NCBI GenBank assembly: GCA_013368315.1
Contig: JAACJM010000062.1
Location: 124,001 to 188,000 of the forward strand
Origin: Tetrapyrgos nigripes
Taxonomy: Eukaryota; Basidiomycota; Agaricomycetes; Agaricales; Campanellaceae
Direction of reading: 5' to 3'
Length of the DNA: 64,000 bases
The notes under the pieces were generated by a model, which worked only from the letters and a program-made list of their open reading frames with translations, searched no databases and was not told the origin of the DNA. Below, in pieces: positions 45,379-56,230 of the stretch. A program made the position numbers and the translations under genes. Each line of letters begins with the position of its first letter. Position 1 is the first letter of the stretch.

Positions 45379-46440
45379 TTAGACATGTATTAGCGCTAGT
45401 TTTGGGTTATTAACTGCAAATTTGTATGGCGTATCATTGTCATCCACAGTGGTTTTTGACATTGGCTTGTTCTGGGATCTGGTACCCTTCGTCTTTCCTT
45501 TTCCTTTTGCCTTCCTCCCTTTCTGCTCTGTCCCTTCCAGAATTTGCAACATAGCCTGATCCCTGGTGTCCTCTTTGTCATCTGTCAAATCCAACTTAAT
45601 TCTCTGCTTCTTTGCCATGGCTGTTGTATACTGGGAAATGATCATCATATGGTGGAGGATAGCAAGCTGAATTCTGAGGATTCCGGGTTCAGACCTGAAG
45701 TTGGCCTGACCACTGAGGGAGCAAGAGTGCTTCTTCTCAAAGCATGCTTGACATGCCTTCCAGACTGTACCCAATTCTCCAGCTTCCTGGCAGAAACAAG
45801 GTTGCTTTTTCCCAGCACAAAAGGTGCAAGGCTGTAGGAAATTAGCAGAGCTCATATGGGAAAACCAATAACTTACCTCCTCATTCTCCAACAAAGACCA
45901 TATCCTCTTCAATGGACCTGCTTCTGTGTTTTTCAAGCTAACCCACCTCTTCTGGAGCTCTACCACGGGTTTTGACTTACCTGCACTGACAACCTCTCCC
46001 TCATCCTCTTTACCTTCCCCATCTTCCTCATCTTCTAGCTCAGAATTCCTCGTTTCCTGCTGCTTCCTTCATTCTTCTTCTTCCTGCAGCCTTTCTGACT
46101 CCTTCTGAGCATTCTCCTTCTCTACCCACTCTGCCAACCTCTTTGCCTCTTCCACCTCCAATTCCATCTGCTTTGTACCTTCCGCATCCTTCCAATCATC
46201 TTCCCATGCCTCCCAAAGTTCCTGTGCAGCATCAAACTCCACTTGCAACTTGTTGTGATTTTTGTGGGCTATCAAAATTCAAGTTAGAATCTGCATTATC
46301 CACAATCAAACTGGTACTCACCTGTCACATTCTCCTTACAGATTACAGACCTTTGCAATGCACAAGCAGTAGACGGGATAGGATTTTCCACCAGTGTCGG
46401 CTCTTGTGCTCATCTCTCCACTTGACCATGAAGGTGGAAA
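45379..46440 (-). CDS. Antisense cysteine-rich ORF inside element B
   Basis: A minus-strand gene-like frame between the B pol stop and its 3' LTR, opposite to the element. A likely first exon (ATG near 46412) reads MSTRADTGGKSYPVYCLCIA. The next long exon has an acidic coiled-coil stretch: LQVEFDAAQELWEAWEDDWK, EVEEAKRLAEWVEKENAQKE. It reaches one in-frame stop near 46067, then EDEEDGEGKEDEGEVVSAGK. A clean 45-bp intron (45832-45876, GTAAGT to CTACAG) is followed by two Cys clusters: PCTFCAGKKQPCFCQ and KACQACFEKKHSCSLSG (CxxC-x5-C type). The tail is basic (KGRKAKGKGKTKG). I recall similar unnamed proteins being abundant in mushroom genomes near Ty3 elements. A DNA- or RNA-binding role is plausible but inferred. 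Probably slightly decayed. Confidence 0.55.
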
Positions 46441-46786
46441 GGAGGGCGGAAACATCAAGTGGCTCATGTACAAGAGCAGTGGACGAAGATGCAATGGACA
46501 ACATGTTGGGGATTCGAATGAAGTTGAGTTTGATGGTTTCTGGGATGCCCCCTATTTATACCTCTCAAATTGTGCATGGACCATCCCCATTGTTTTCTAA
46601 AATCTATTTCTAAATTTGGTAACTTAACCCCATTCTAATCATATCTGTTATATTCTGTGTCTTATTGTTCTGATTTGGGGTCCACCCTGGTTCTATTTTT
46701 GTTTTTATTGTTTCATAACTCCAATTCCTTATGGACCCTATCTTTTTCCATGCCTCTCAAGGGCTTGAGGCCTAAGAGGGGGATAC
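46441..46786. other. Spacer before element B 3' LTR with polypurine tract
   Basis: Holds the presumed promoter of the antisense ORF. It ends in a purine tract (GGCCTAAGAGGGGGATAC, about 46769-46786) directly before the LTR. Confidence 0.6.
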
Positions 46787-47416
46787 TGTAAAGCCTATGC
46801 CTTTCCCCAACTCTTTCTGATCATTTCCAAATACTTTCTGACTCTTCCTTTTTCATTCCATTTCATTTCTGATTCATTTCTGATTCATTTTCATTTCTAA
46901 TTCATATCCGAGTTGCCACAAATCTGTTTAGTCCACAATTCCCATCAGATCCTATCTGAGTCATATCAGATACTAACTGGACAGCTCACATTCATACTTC
47001 TCACATTTCTGTTTCATATCTCATAGCACCATGTGCTCCCCTTCCTTTTCTTTCCAAAGGGTTTCCACACAATGATAGCAAATTGAGCATTCCCTTTGTC
47101 AATACTTATTTTAGTTATATTATCTTTCATTTCCAATTCTTTCCTATCTCATTTCTGTACCGATGTAGTACTTAAGCTAGCTTAAGTCTAAAATTGATTT
47201 AGCTAGTCTCCTATCTTTCTGATCAATTCTGTTAGAAAACTAGCAAGGTGGTACTAATAGTGCCATTTGACTTTCCATCTTGACTTCCCAGTTGTTCTGA
47301 CTGGAATCCCCTTCCTGTCTGGTTCTGTCCAGATTCATCATCATTCCACTCTTTCCCATAGACCTCCACCCAGGTCCAAAGTGTTTCCTAACACTAGGAT
47401 CTGCCTGGACTTAACA
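46787..47416 (+). repeat. Element B 3' LTR
   Basis: 630 bp, starting TGTAAAGCC and ending CTTAACA, followed directly by the TGTGC duplication. Confidence 0.9.
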
Positions 47417-47421
47417 TGTGC

Positions 47422-47682
47422 CTTGGTTAATTGGCAAGTAGCACATCCTTCAACATAATCACAAATGAATACTGACATACTGGGCCACCAAAATTCTCAA
47501 CTAACCAATTCATGTCTTAAATTGTCCTGGATGTCCTGCAGTAAGACAATATCTCTTCATAATTGCTGATCATAGGGTACATAGATCTTCCCTCAGAACA
47601 ACACCATTCCATCCTTGTAGTTCCATTCCTGTAGGTTTTTGACTAGTGAACGAGGACTGTTTTTCAATATAACTTCAAGAGC
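47422..47682 (-). pseudogene. Element C integrase zinc-binding part, isolated between B and A
   Basis: A 261-bp piece of C pol stranded between the two younger elements. On the minus strand it reads EVILKNSPRSLVKNLQEWNY, then (with stops) FWWPSMSVFICDYVEGCATC and QLTKA. This is the usual H2C2 region with the CxxC pair. At least three in-frame TGA or TAG stops. Confidence 0.8.
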
Positions 47683-48164
47683 TGTCATGACGTCTATATT
47701 TGGTACTATTTATTTCTTCTTATCTCCATATCCTTGGACCTTTACACCATTTGACTCTTGTTCCACATGCTACGCACCGGACCTTTCATTTCTCCGATAC
47801 AGCTTCGATACAGCTTCTTGACAGCTTCCTTTACAGCTTCCTTTACAGCTTCCTTTACAGCTTTCTTTACAGCTTTCTTTACAGCTTTCTTTACAGCTTT
47901 ACTTTTACATATATAAACCCCGCCCTGACACCTGGTTCCCCATCTTGACCTCTTCGTCGTTGGGACCAGGTGTGTATTCCCCTTTTCATTACTTCTTTCA
48001 CCTTTACTGATGGGCACTGTAGTTCCAGTACTTACTGCTGTCTGTTAGGTATTTAATATATTCTTTGTTGTTGGGACCAGTTCCAGTACTTACTGCTGTC
48101 TGTTAGTCGAGTCGAGCCCATAGCTCCTCGTTATCACTATCTAAGTGCTTGCCTCTTTGTGACA
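47683..48164 (+). repeat. Element A 5' LTR
   Basis: 482 bp. Contains a run of about seven ACAGCTT(C/T)CTTT units (47815-47900) and one copy of a 58-bp block that is triplicated in the 3' LTR. Confidence 0.9.
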
Positions 48165-48310
48165 TTAGGTCAAGATCCCTTACTGCACCGGTGGCCTCTG
48201 TATAGGTCGCCCTTGCAGGTACTACTGCCACCACGTCTGGACGATACGCCACACCATCCTCAGTCTCTGATTCATCTGTCTCTGCATCTCCCCCACCGCC
48301 TCCGACACCA

Positions 48311-49682
48311 TTGCTCTGTGTAGATTGGCTACATGGTCTTGACTTAACAGTTCAGAAGCACATCAGCTTTGATATCAACAGCTACCTTGAAAATGGAGAA
48401 GAACTCTACAACAACTGCCAGCAACAGCCTTGTCCCCACGCTCATCAATCCATCCCCCAGGTCCGCTACTACTTCTGGGAAGGAGAACACAGTATAATCC
48501 TACCCAGCAATCCAGCCCTACTCCGCTCCCACTTCCTATGCCTTGCCTTCAGCCACCTGCCATTCTTCGGTCCAGTTTCTAGTACTTCCACTGTTCCATC
48601 ACCAGACATCACTCACACCCCACTACTGCTATCTGCTCCACCTTCTGCCATACCAACAGCCCGTCCCAGTCCTACACTCATACCCAATCCATCCCCTCTT
48701 CCTGTGTCACCAGCCCCACTCAGTTCCATTGCTTCCCCAATCACTGACATCGACATGTCCTCCGCTGCCCTTGAAAACCTCCTCCAGGCTCTGGTCAACA
48801 ACCAGAACCAGCTGCAGCAGGCAATCACCAATTTGGTCAATAGACCTACCCATGAATCCTCAGACAAAACTGCCAAACCGGCCCCATTCAAAGGCGAACC
48901 AGCCAAACTTGACTCATTCCTATCTCTCTTCATTCTCTGGGCTGGAGAACAAAAGCGGCTCAAACTTGACAGTGGGAAACTCGATCCATGGAAGTGCATT
49001 GCTGAAGCACTCCTTATGATGGAAGGACCTGCTGCAGAATGGGCTGCAGAGTATGCTCGTCATATCAGCAGAGTCCGAGCAGATGAAGCCGGAGCAGTCT
49101 TCCCCTGGGAAGGGAACTGGGACAACTTCACCCACGCACTAAAAGTTCGGTTCAGGGTAGCAAAAGGGTAGCAAACGAGCAGCAGTTGGCCAAGAACAAG
49201 CTCGAGGCATTGAAACAGGGAGATAAAACAGTTGCGGAGTTCTCTCAGATTTTCAAGATGTGGGCAGAGAAGACTGGGTTCTCAGATCAGAACCTCCAGT
49301 ACAAGTTCCGAAAGCGCCTTCATAAGGACCTGTTTTTCCCATTAGCAAATGTGAAGCTAGGACAGAAGGAGGCCCCTAAAAACCTAGACGAGCTGATCAA
49401 CAGACCCTAGCAGAGTTCATAGGAAAACCAGTCACTGGCCCTACCCCATCCCTCTCCAGATTCCCCTCTGCGCGAGACCCTAACGCCATGGACGTTGACG
49501 CCTCCCATACTGAGTGTCCCCAGGGTAACAGACGCACCTTCGTGGACTACCAGAAGGCAATGCAGGGGTGCTGCTATGGCTGCGGTTCCAAGGATCACAT
49601 GAAACGAGATGGGAACCACAGACATGACAAGTGTGACTACTGTGAGAGGATGGGTCATCGCTCTTCTGTCTGTCAGGACTGA
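48311..49682 (+). pseudogene. Element A gag with two zinc knuckles
   Basis: The first methionine of the conserved part is near 48754 (MSSAALENLLQALVNNQNQL). It continues KPAPFKGEPAKLDSFLSLFI, LDPWKCIAEALLMMEGPAAE, WDNFTHALKVRFRVAKG. A frameshift near 49170 follows, then LEALKQGDKTVAEFSQIFKM and YKFRKRLHKDLFF, the retrotransposon gag domain. The end carries CCYGCGSKDHMKRDGNHRHD and KCDYCERMGHRSSVCQD. The latter is a perfect CCHC knuckle; the former has an extended spacing. Frameshift and stops present. Confidence 0.82.
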
Positions 49683-49685
49683 TAC

Positions 49686-51584
49686 ATGGGTCAACCCAGA
49701 GGAGGGGGTCAAAGTAGACAACGTGTGGCTGCCACTATTAGTGATACCTTTAGTCTTTTCCCTGATGATCCACCCTCTCCTACCCCTGCTGCTGCCCCCA
49801 CTGCTACTGTCGTCACTTCCTCATCCACTGAATCGCTGTCTACACTCTCTGCCTTGCAACAATCTATCGCCGATCAAAATGCCTTACTCTGTAACATCAC
49901 TAACCAACAGGGTTTTTGAAACGGGTGTCCGTTCCCGCCACGGCACGGACACCCCTGAATACCCATATGCTCTCTTGCTCCTCGTACGATTCCATTCCCT
50001 CATGTACCATATCCAGTACCCCTGAAATAGAATCTTGTGCTTCTCACTTCCATATACGTGTGAAACTCCGAGGAAGACGAAATGAGGCAGTGGTAGTGGC
50101 GATGGTTGACAGCGGAGCTACAGGACTGTTCCTGGGACAGTCATTTGTAAAGCGACACGAAATCCAAACCTATCCCCTCTGTAAACCCCTAGATGTCTAC
50201 AACATTGATGGGACCCTTAATTGAGCAGGGCGTATAGATTGGCTCTGTCGGCTAGCTATGACAGCAGATGGACAGGAGGCATGGCTAGATTTTCTGGTTA
50301 CGGACTTAGGCGGAGAAGACGTCATCCTGGGTCTTCCCTGGCTGCGTAAGATGAACCCACAGATTGACTGGACAGGCGGCCAGCTGCAATCCCTGTAGCA
50401 CCGCCCCCATCAGTGGAAGAGATCCCCAATCAGGATCAGTTCGTTGCTACCAACTTCGGACCAACCTCAAGGGGAAATGTCATCCTGGAAGGTGCAGAAT
50501 CTGAACCAACCCAGTCGATTCCTCAGGGAACACATGCACCCATAGACCAACCCCTGAATCTGGCAGCAGAAGAGGAGGAGGAGGAACCCCAAGTATATTG
50601 CATTTGTGCTAACCAGGCTACGAGGCGCTCCTGGAAGAAAGCAGGGATCCTTGCTGACACTGGAGAAGAAGTCTGGTGTGCTGCAGGGTTCACTTACTCA
50701 CAGCAGCTGGCTGAAGAGGCAAACCGGATGAAACTGAAACAGTCATTTGAGGAGATAGTCCCTCCTCAATATCGGGATTATTCTCAGGTCTTCTCTAAAG
50801 CTGAGTCGGAACGCCTTCCTGCACACAAACCCTGGGATCATGCTATTGAACTGGTACCTGGAGCACCTGCTACCCTACGAACCAAGATCTACCCAATGTC
50901 CATCAATGAACAGCAGGAACTTGATCAATTCCTTGACGAAAATGTTCACAAGGGATATATCCGGCCCTCCAAATCCCCTCTGTCCTCTCCAGTCTTCTTT
51001 GTGAAGAAGAAAGACGGGAAACTTCGGTTTGTTCAGGATTACCGACACCTAAACGAGTACACTATTAAGAACCGCTACCCTCTTCCCCTTGTTGCCGACA
51101 TAGTCAGCTGCCTTCAAGGTGCCAAATACTTCACCAAGTTTGACGTACGTTGGGGTTACAACAATGTCCAGATCAAACAGGGGGACGAGTGGAAGGCAGC
51201 ATTTGCAACCAACTGAGGACTTTTCGAACCTACTGTCATGTTCTTCGGATTGACAAACTTGCCAGCTACTTTCCAGGGCCTCATGAACTCCATCTTCTCA
51301 GACTTGATTGCAGCAGGCAAGGTAGCAGTTTATCTGGATGACATCCTGATCTTCAGTGGGACTCTGGGAGAACACTGAGGAGTGGTTCGGGAAGTGCTAG
51401 CCAGGTTGAAAAGGAATGATCTGTATCTGAGGCCAGAGAAATGTGAGTTTGAACGAGAAGAGATAGAATATCTGGGGCTGATTATCTGGGAAGGGCAAGT
51501 TCGCATGGACCCAGTGAAGGTGGCAGCAGTACAGCACTGGCCAGTTCCCTACAATTTCTGCGACATTCAGGCGTTCTTGAGCTT
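49686..51584 (+). pseudogene. Element A protease and reverse transcriptase
   Basis: Protease: AVVVAMVDSGATGLFLGQSF (DSGA active site), a TGA, then DVILGLPWLRKMNPQIDW. RT from 50413: RDYSQVFSKAESERLPAHKP, SSPVFFVKKKDGKLRFVQDY, NRYPLPLVADIVSCLQGAKY, FTKFDVRWGYNNVQIKQGDE. After a [23 protein letters not shown] and [13 protein letters not shown] (YLDD). After another TGA: VREVLARLKRNDLYLRPEKC and VQHWPVPYNFCDIQAFLSF, where the solo LTR interrupts. The stops sit where CGA would restore Arg, suggesting C-to-T decay. Confidence 0.87.
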
Positions 51585-52032
51585 TGTCATGAAGTCTATA
51601 TTTGGTACTATTTATTTCCTCTTATCTCCGCATCCTCAGATCTCCATACCATTCCTTGGACCTTTACACCATATTCCACATGCTACACACCAGACCTTTC
51701 ATTTCTCTGATACAGCTTCTTTTACAGCTCTCTTTACAGCTTCCATGACAGCTTTACTTTACAGCTTTACCTTTACATATATAAACCCTGCCCTGACACC
51801 TGGTTCCCCATCTTGACCTCTTCGTTGTTGGGACCAGGTGTGTATTCCCCTTTTTACTAGTTCTTTCACCTTTACTGATAGGCACTGTAGTTTCAGTACT
51901 CACTGCTGTCTGTTAGGTATTTAATACATTCTTCGTCGTTGGGACCAGTTTCAGTACTCACTGCTGTCTGTTAGTCGAGTCAAGCCCGTAGCTCCTTGTT
52001 ATCGCTATCTAAGCGCTCGCCTCTTTGTGACA
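51585..52032 (+). repeat. Solo LTR of the A family, inserted in element A itself
   Basis: 448 bp, TGTCATGAAGTC to TTTGTGACA, with flanks AGCTT and GGCTT (one mismatch). Taking it out rejoins the RT end, LSF to ANFY. Same orientation as its host element. Confidence 0.9.
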
Positions 52033-52660
52033 GGCTTTGCAAATTTCTACTGACGATTCATAGAGAACTTTGCTAAAACTGCTCGGCCTCTGAACAACCT
52101 CACTCATAAAGACATCTCATTTAATTGGGGAACTCACCAACAGGAAGCCTTTGACTCCCTTTGAACAGCCTTCACATCTGCGCCCATTCTTACACTCTGG
52201 TCACCAGATCGTCCTACCCAAGTCGAAGTAGACACTTCAGGCTTTGCGACAGGAGGAGCTCTAATGCAGATGTTGGAAGACGGTCTTTGGCACCCAGTAG
52301 CATTCCGTTCCACATCCATGCAGTCAGCTGAACGCAATTACGAAATCTACAACCGAGAGATGCTGGCTATTATCGAGGCACTGAAAGATTGGCGGAGTTA
52401 TCTGGAAGGACTACCACAGCCCTTTGAAATTATCACAGATCACTCCAATCTAGAGTTCTGGTGGACAGCACAGGATCTTAGTCGACGACAAGCAAGATGG
52501 GCCCTGTGGCTATCACGCTTTGATTTTTGACTAATCCATCGCCCAGGCAAAGCAAATACCCAAGCAGATTCCCTCTCTTGCCTCTCCTCCCACCAAGTAA
52601 CAGACCAGGAAGACAATCTGGAAACCACAGTACTTATGGCTACCTTCCTCTATTCAACAT
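52033..52660 (+). pseudogene. Element A RNase H
   Basis: Reads LNNLTHKDISFNWGTHQQEA, a stop, then TQVEVDTSGFATGGALMQML, HPVAFRSTSMQSAERNYEIY, NREMLAIIEALKDWRSYLEG, EIITDHSNLEFWWTAQDLSR. This is the Ty3 RNase H with its D-E-D residues (VDTS, REMLA, TDH). It continues to LIHRPGKANTQADSLS, then is cut short near 52660. Confidence 0.85.
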
Positions 52661-53255
52661 ACCGGTAGGCCGGCGCACAGGCATCCCAAACGTAGAAGAC
52701 CGTCTCGAAATCCTAAGACAGGTTCGAAGAGATGCAGGATCAGCACTACACCTGGCTAAGCGCTGGATGAAGGAAGGATATGAAAGAGGGAAACGGAAAG
52801 GACATCAGTTCAAGGTCGGGGATCATGTCTGGCTGAGTGCAGAAGACATCGACTTGAAACTTTCAAGTGACAAGTTGGGGGATCGGCAACTGGGACCATA
52901 CGAGATTGTAGAGAAAATTGGAGATTTGGACTATCGGTTAGACCTCCCTGAAACTCTTAATCGCCTGCACCCAGTATTCCATGTCGACAAACTCTACCCC
53001 TACAAGGGTAATCCAGTGAACGGACTTTTACCTGAGGAACCAGAGCCAGTATACCTCGAGTGGGAGGATGAGCCTGAGTACGAAGTGGACACCCTTCTGG
53101 ATAGCAGGATACAATGGAGGCAACTGGAATACCTTGTCAAGTGGAAAGGATACGATGACGGTCACAACTCATGGGAGCCAGTTGCGAATCTCAAAAATGC
53201 GAAGCGTAAGATCACAGCATTCCACAAGAAACACCCAGAGGCAACAAAGACTTAA
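52661..53255 (+). pseudogene. Element A integrase C-terminal tail and chromodomain
   Basis: Begins abruptly with GIPNVEDRLEILRQVRRDAG, so both the integrase zinc domain and the catalytic core are absent. Then KVGDHVWLSAEDIDLKLSSD, GPYEIVEKIGDLDYRLDLPE and LHPVFHVDKLYPYKGNPVNG, the usual GPY/F module. A well-kept chromodomain follows: EYEVDTLLDSRIQWRQLEYL, VKWKGYDDGHNSWEPVANLK, TAFHKKHPEATKT. This frame is open over 200 residues. Confidence 0.88.
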
Positions 53256-53292
53256 GGTTCATCGAGGACGATGAAGTGTAGGAGGGGGGTAA

Positions 53293-53851
53293 TGTCATGA
53301 CGTCTATATTTGGTACTATTTATTTCTTCTTATCTCCATATCCTTGGACCTTTACACCATTTGACTCTTGTTCCACATGCTACGCACCGGACCTTTCATT
53401 TCTCTGATACAGCTTCGATACAGCTTCTTGACAGCTTCCTTTACAGCTTCCTTTACAGCTTTCTTTACAGCTTTCTTTACAGCTTTACTTTTACATATAT
53501 AAACCCTGCCCTGACACCTGGTTCCCCATCTTGACCTCTTCGTCGTTGGGACCAGGTGTGTATTCCCCTTTTCATTACTTCTTTCACCTTTACTGATGGG
53601 CACTGTAGTTCCAGTACTTACTGCTGTCTGTCAGGTATTTAATACATTCTTCGTCATTGGGACCAGTTCCAGTACTTACTGCTGTCTGTTAGGTATTTAA
53701 TACATTCTTCGTCATTGGGACCAGTTCCAGTACTTACTGCTGTCTGTTAGGTATTTAATACATTCTTCGTTGTTGGGACCAGTTCCAGTACTTACTGCTG
53801 TCTGTTAGTCGAGTCGAGCCCATAGCTCCTCATTATCGCCTCTTTGTGACA
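53293..53851 (+). repeat. Element A 3' LTR with triplicated 58-bp block
   Basis: 559 bp. The block starting GGTATTTAATACATTCTTCG is present three times here and once in the 5' LTR, which with small losses elsewhere explains the 77-bp length difference. Confidence 0.9.
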
Positions 53852-53856
53852 AGAGT

Positions 53857-55394
53857 ACTCATGACTTCAGTATCTTTTTGTGGACATTCTTGAATTTGTC
53901 TTTTCAACTCTACATCTCCAATCACAATCACTGCTCCTGGCCTCATAGCACGTATCCTGAAGAACTTTGGATCTAATAACACCTGTCCTTGTTCTCATCT
54001 TCTACCCCCTCTTTATGATCTGGTCATCGAGATAGTGGATCACTTCAATTAAGAACTCCTGGTTTGTGGATGAGAATGAAGTCAAATCACGTAAGAAATA
54101 ATGCCATTCTCACTTGTCGTTGACTTAATTTCTGCACTGTTCTGAAATATTCTAAGTTCTTGTGATCGGTTAAGATTTCAACAGTATGTGGTGCCCCTTC
54201 TAGATAATGTTGCCATGCTTCTAATCCATGTATGATCACCAGTAACTCCTTGTCATGGATATCATAATTCCATTCCATTTCTGATAGGGATTTCAATAGA
54301 TATGCAACTGGATGCCATTGATTGTCTGACCCTTGTTGAGTTAAAATTCCTCCTGTAGCGTAATCAGAGGAATCAACTTCAACTCTGTATGGTTTAGAAT
54401 GATTAGGCATTAGGAGTACCAGTGAAGAAGTGAACACATCTTTGAGTGCCTGAAAGGCTTCTCCCACTTTGATAGACCATTTCCATGGTTTGTCCTTTTT
54501 GGTTAGATCGAAAAGTGGTCTTTTATGAATCAACAGTAGAAGTTTCCAAAACTGAGGAATGATTGGACATCCTTGGCTGATCGAGGAACTGGCCATTCAG
54601 TGATGCCTTTTACCTTAACCAGATCCATCGTCAATGTGTTGTGTGAGACAATTAGCCCTAGGAATTCTATTGAATCAGTTTTGAAGGTACATTTCTCTGG
54701 TTTTGTGTAGAGGTTGTTATCTTGGAGTTGAGCTAGCACTTGTTTGACCATCTATTGATGTTCCTCCATGGTTTCCGTAAAGATCAAGATGTCATCCATG
54801 TAGATTACCACTTTTCTCAAGTCAATAAGATCCTTGAAAAGAGTATTTATCATTGCTTGGAATGTGGCAGGAGAATTCATAAGACTGAAGAACATCACTG
54901 TTGGTTCAAAGAGTCCTTTGTTGGTTTTAAAAGCTGCCTTCCATTCATCCCCCTTCTTTATCCATACATTGTTATACCCTCACTGAAGATCGATTTTGGA
55001 AAATATCCATGCTCCCTTGAGTTTGTCTACCAACTCAGATATGAGCAGTAAGGGATACTCATTTTTCACAGTTCTATGATTCAAGGGCTTAGCTTTCTGT
55101 CTTTCTTTTTAACAAAGAAGAAAGGACTTGCCATAGGGGATTTTTGTTCAGATTTTTGTCAATGAAACTATCAAGTTCCTCTTGTTCAATTGGTGATAAG
55201 GGGTAGGTTTTACAAGGACAAGGTTCGAAGTCCATTTTCAATTTGATAGCACGATCCCATTCATTATATCCTGGTAATTGTTCTGAAGTTTGTTTATCAA
55301 AAACTTGTAGAAACTCATGATATTGAGACGGAATCTTATCTGTAAGAGGTACATCTTTCTTCTGCAAGTTCCTGAGCTTTGGTGAATCCTGCAC
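53857..55394 (-). pseudogene. Element C reverse transcriptase and RNase H
   Basis: From the right: PSQYHEFLQVFDKQTSEQLP, CKTYPLSPIEQEELDSFIDK (RT start), then [14 protein letters not shown] and KIDLQ-type blocks with stops. The fingers-palm part near 54950-54740 includes WYMDDILIF-type sequence (minus strand of 54780-54810), then VKQVLAQLQDNNLYTKPEKC and TEWPVPRSAKDVQSFLSFGN. RNase [81 protein letters not shown]. Ends next to the A insertion with IRAMRPGAVIVIGDVELKRQ. Several stops. Confidence 0.85.
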
Positions 55395-55979
55395 AGATAT
55401 TGATATTTAGTGTTTCCAGTGATCCTGAATTCAATGTCATGTATTCCTCTTCTTTTCTCAACAATTCTTCCATCACCTCTTTTTCCCATTGGTTTGGAAT
55501 ATATTTTTGACCATCATCCTCTTTGGTAAAGATTATTGTAGGCCCTGATGTACAATGAAAAGATCAAATGGGGATACAACAACATCGGCCTGCAATTTTT
55601 GGTTGTCCAATTGGTTTGAATTGTCCAATTGGTTCTAGCCAGTTGACTTGGTAATCCTTGTGATGAGCTTGTGGGTCAACATTGGCCAGTTGACTTGGTA
55701 ATCCTTGTGATGAGCTTGTGGGTCAATGTTGGCCAGTTGACTTGGTAATCCTTGTGATGAGCTTGTTGGTCAACATTAGCCAGTTTAGCAGATTTCAGTT
55801 TTGTCTGTAGGTTGAGAATAGGAGGATTCTCTAATGTACATGTTTCAGAACATCTGACCATATCCACCTGAGAAAATGACCAATCTATGTTTGAGTTATG
55901 CTCTTCTAACCAATTGGTGCCAAGAATTATGTCATGGTCTCCAATGTCAGTAACATAGAATTTGGCTTGTTCCTCGTGA
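55395..55979 (-). other. Element C protease-RT linker with 47-bp tandem repeat
   Basis: Low-conservation linker. It contains three copies of a 47-bp unit (see 55638), which is not a multiple of three and so adds a frame break. Confidence 0.5.
55638..55778. repeat. 47-bp tandem repeat, three copies
   Basis: Units start GCCAGTTGACTTGGTAATCC at 55638, 55685 and 55732; a partial fourth starts at about 55779. Nearly identical, so they expanded after the element inserted. Confidence 0.9.
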
Positions 55980-56230
55980 TATGATTATTTGTTTTTGGAG
56001 TAGATCCAAAGTTTCTGAATGGTGTAATGTCATACCCATCCCATGGTATTTTCGGAACCATCAACATTGCATACAGGGAATGGATTTTTGATAGGAAATA
56101 GGGTCAAGTGATTTTCTTGTGTGAAACAACTGTTGATAATTATACCTTCTGCACTGCTATCCACTAGAGTTTCTGCGTTGATTTTCCTGCTGGTAAATTT
56201 GCTGATAAGTTCAGTTTTGAGTGTTATCAA
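55980..56230 (-). pseudogene. Element C protease
   Basis: Minus-strand frame LISKFTSRKINAETLVDSSA, then EGIIINSCFTQENHL. The retropepsin site is normally D(S/T)GA; here it is DSSA, so the Gly is changed. Continues PIKNPFPVCNVDGSENTMGW, typical of the region just after the flap. Confidence 0.75.

Larger units (their letters stand above)
35970..47416 (+). mobile_element. Element B: Ty3/gypsy chromovirus inserted in element C, 11.4 kb
   Basis: LTRs at 35970-36613 and 46787-47416, starting TGTAAAGCC and ending CTTAACA, with a perfect 5-bp target duplication TGTGC (35965-35969 and 47417-47421). Internal order: gag (36647 on), element D insertion, zinc knuckle, protease, RT, RNase H, integrase, chromodomain (end 43017). 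A 3.8-kb region with a solo LTR and an antisense ORF then precedes the 3' LTR. Several frameshifts and stops interrupt gag-pol. Confidence 0.92.
47683..53851 (+). mobile_element. Element A: Ty3/gypsy chromovirus inserted in element C, integrase core lost
   Basis: LTRs at 47683-48164 and 53293-53851, starting TGTCATGACG and ending TTTGTGACA. Flanks are AGAGC on the left and AGAGT on the right, a 5-bp duplication with one mismatch. Inside, in order: gag, zinc knuckles, protease, RT (split by a solo LTR of the same family at 51585-52032), RNase H, then directly the integrase tail and chromodomain. A purine tract TGTAGGAGGGGGGTAA precedes the 3' LTR. About 1.2 kb of integrase is missing. Confidence 0.9.

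Noticed and set aside
47742..48017. Lys/Ala repeat protein on the minus strand of the element A LTR
   Set aside because: Translation of the ACAGCTTYCTTT array; repeated in each LTR copy and not a gene.
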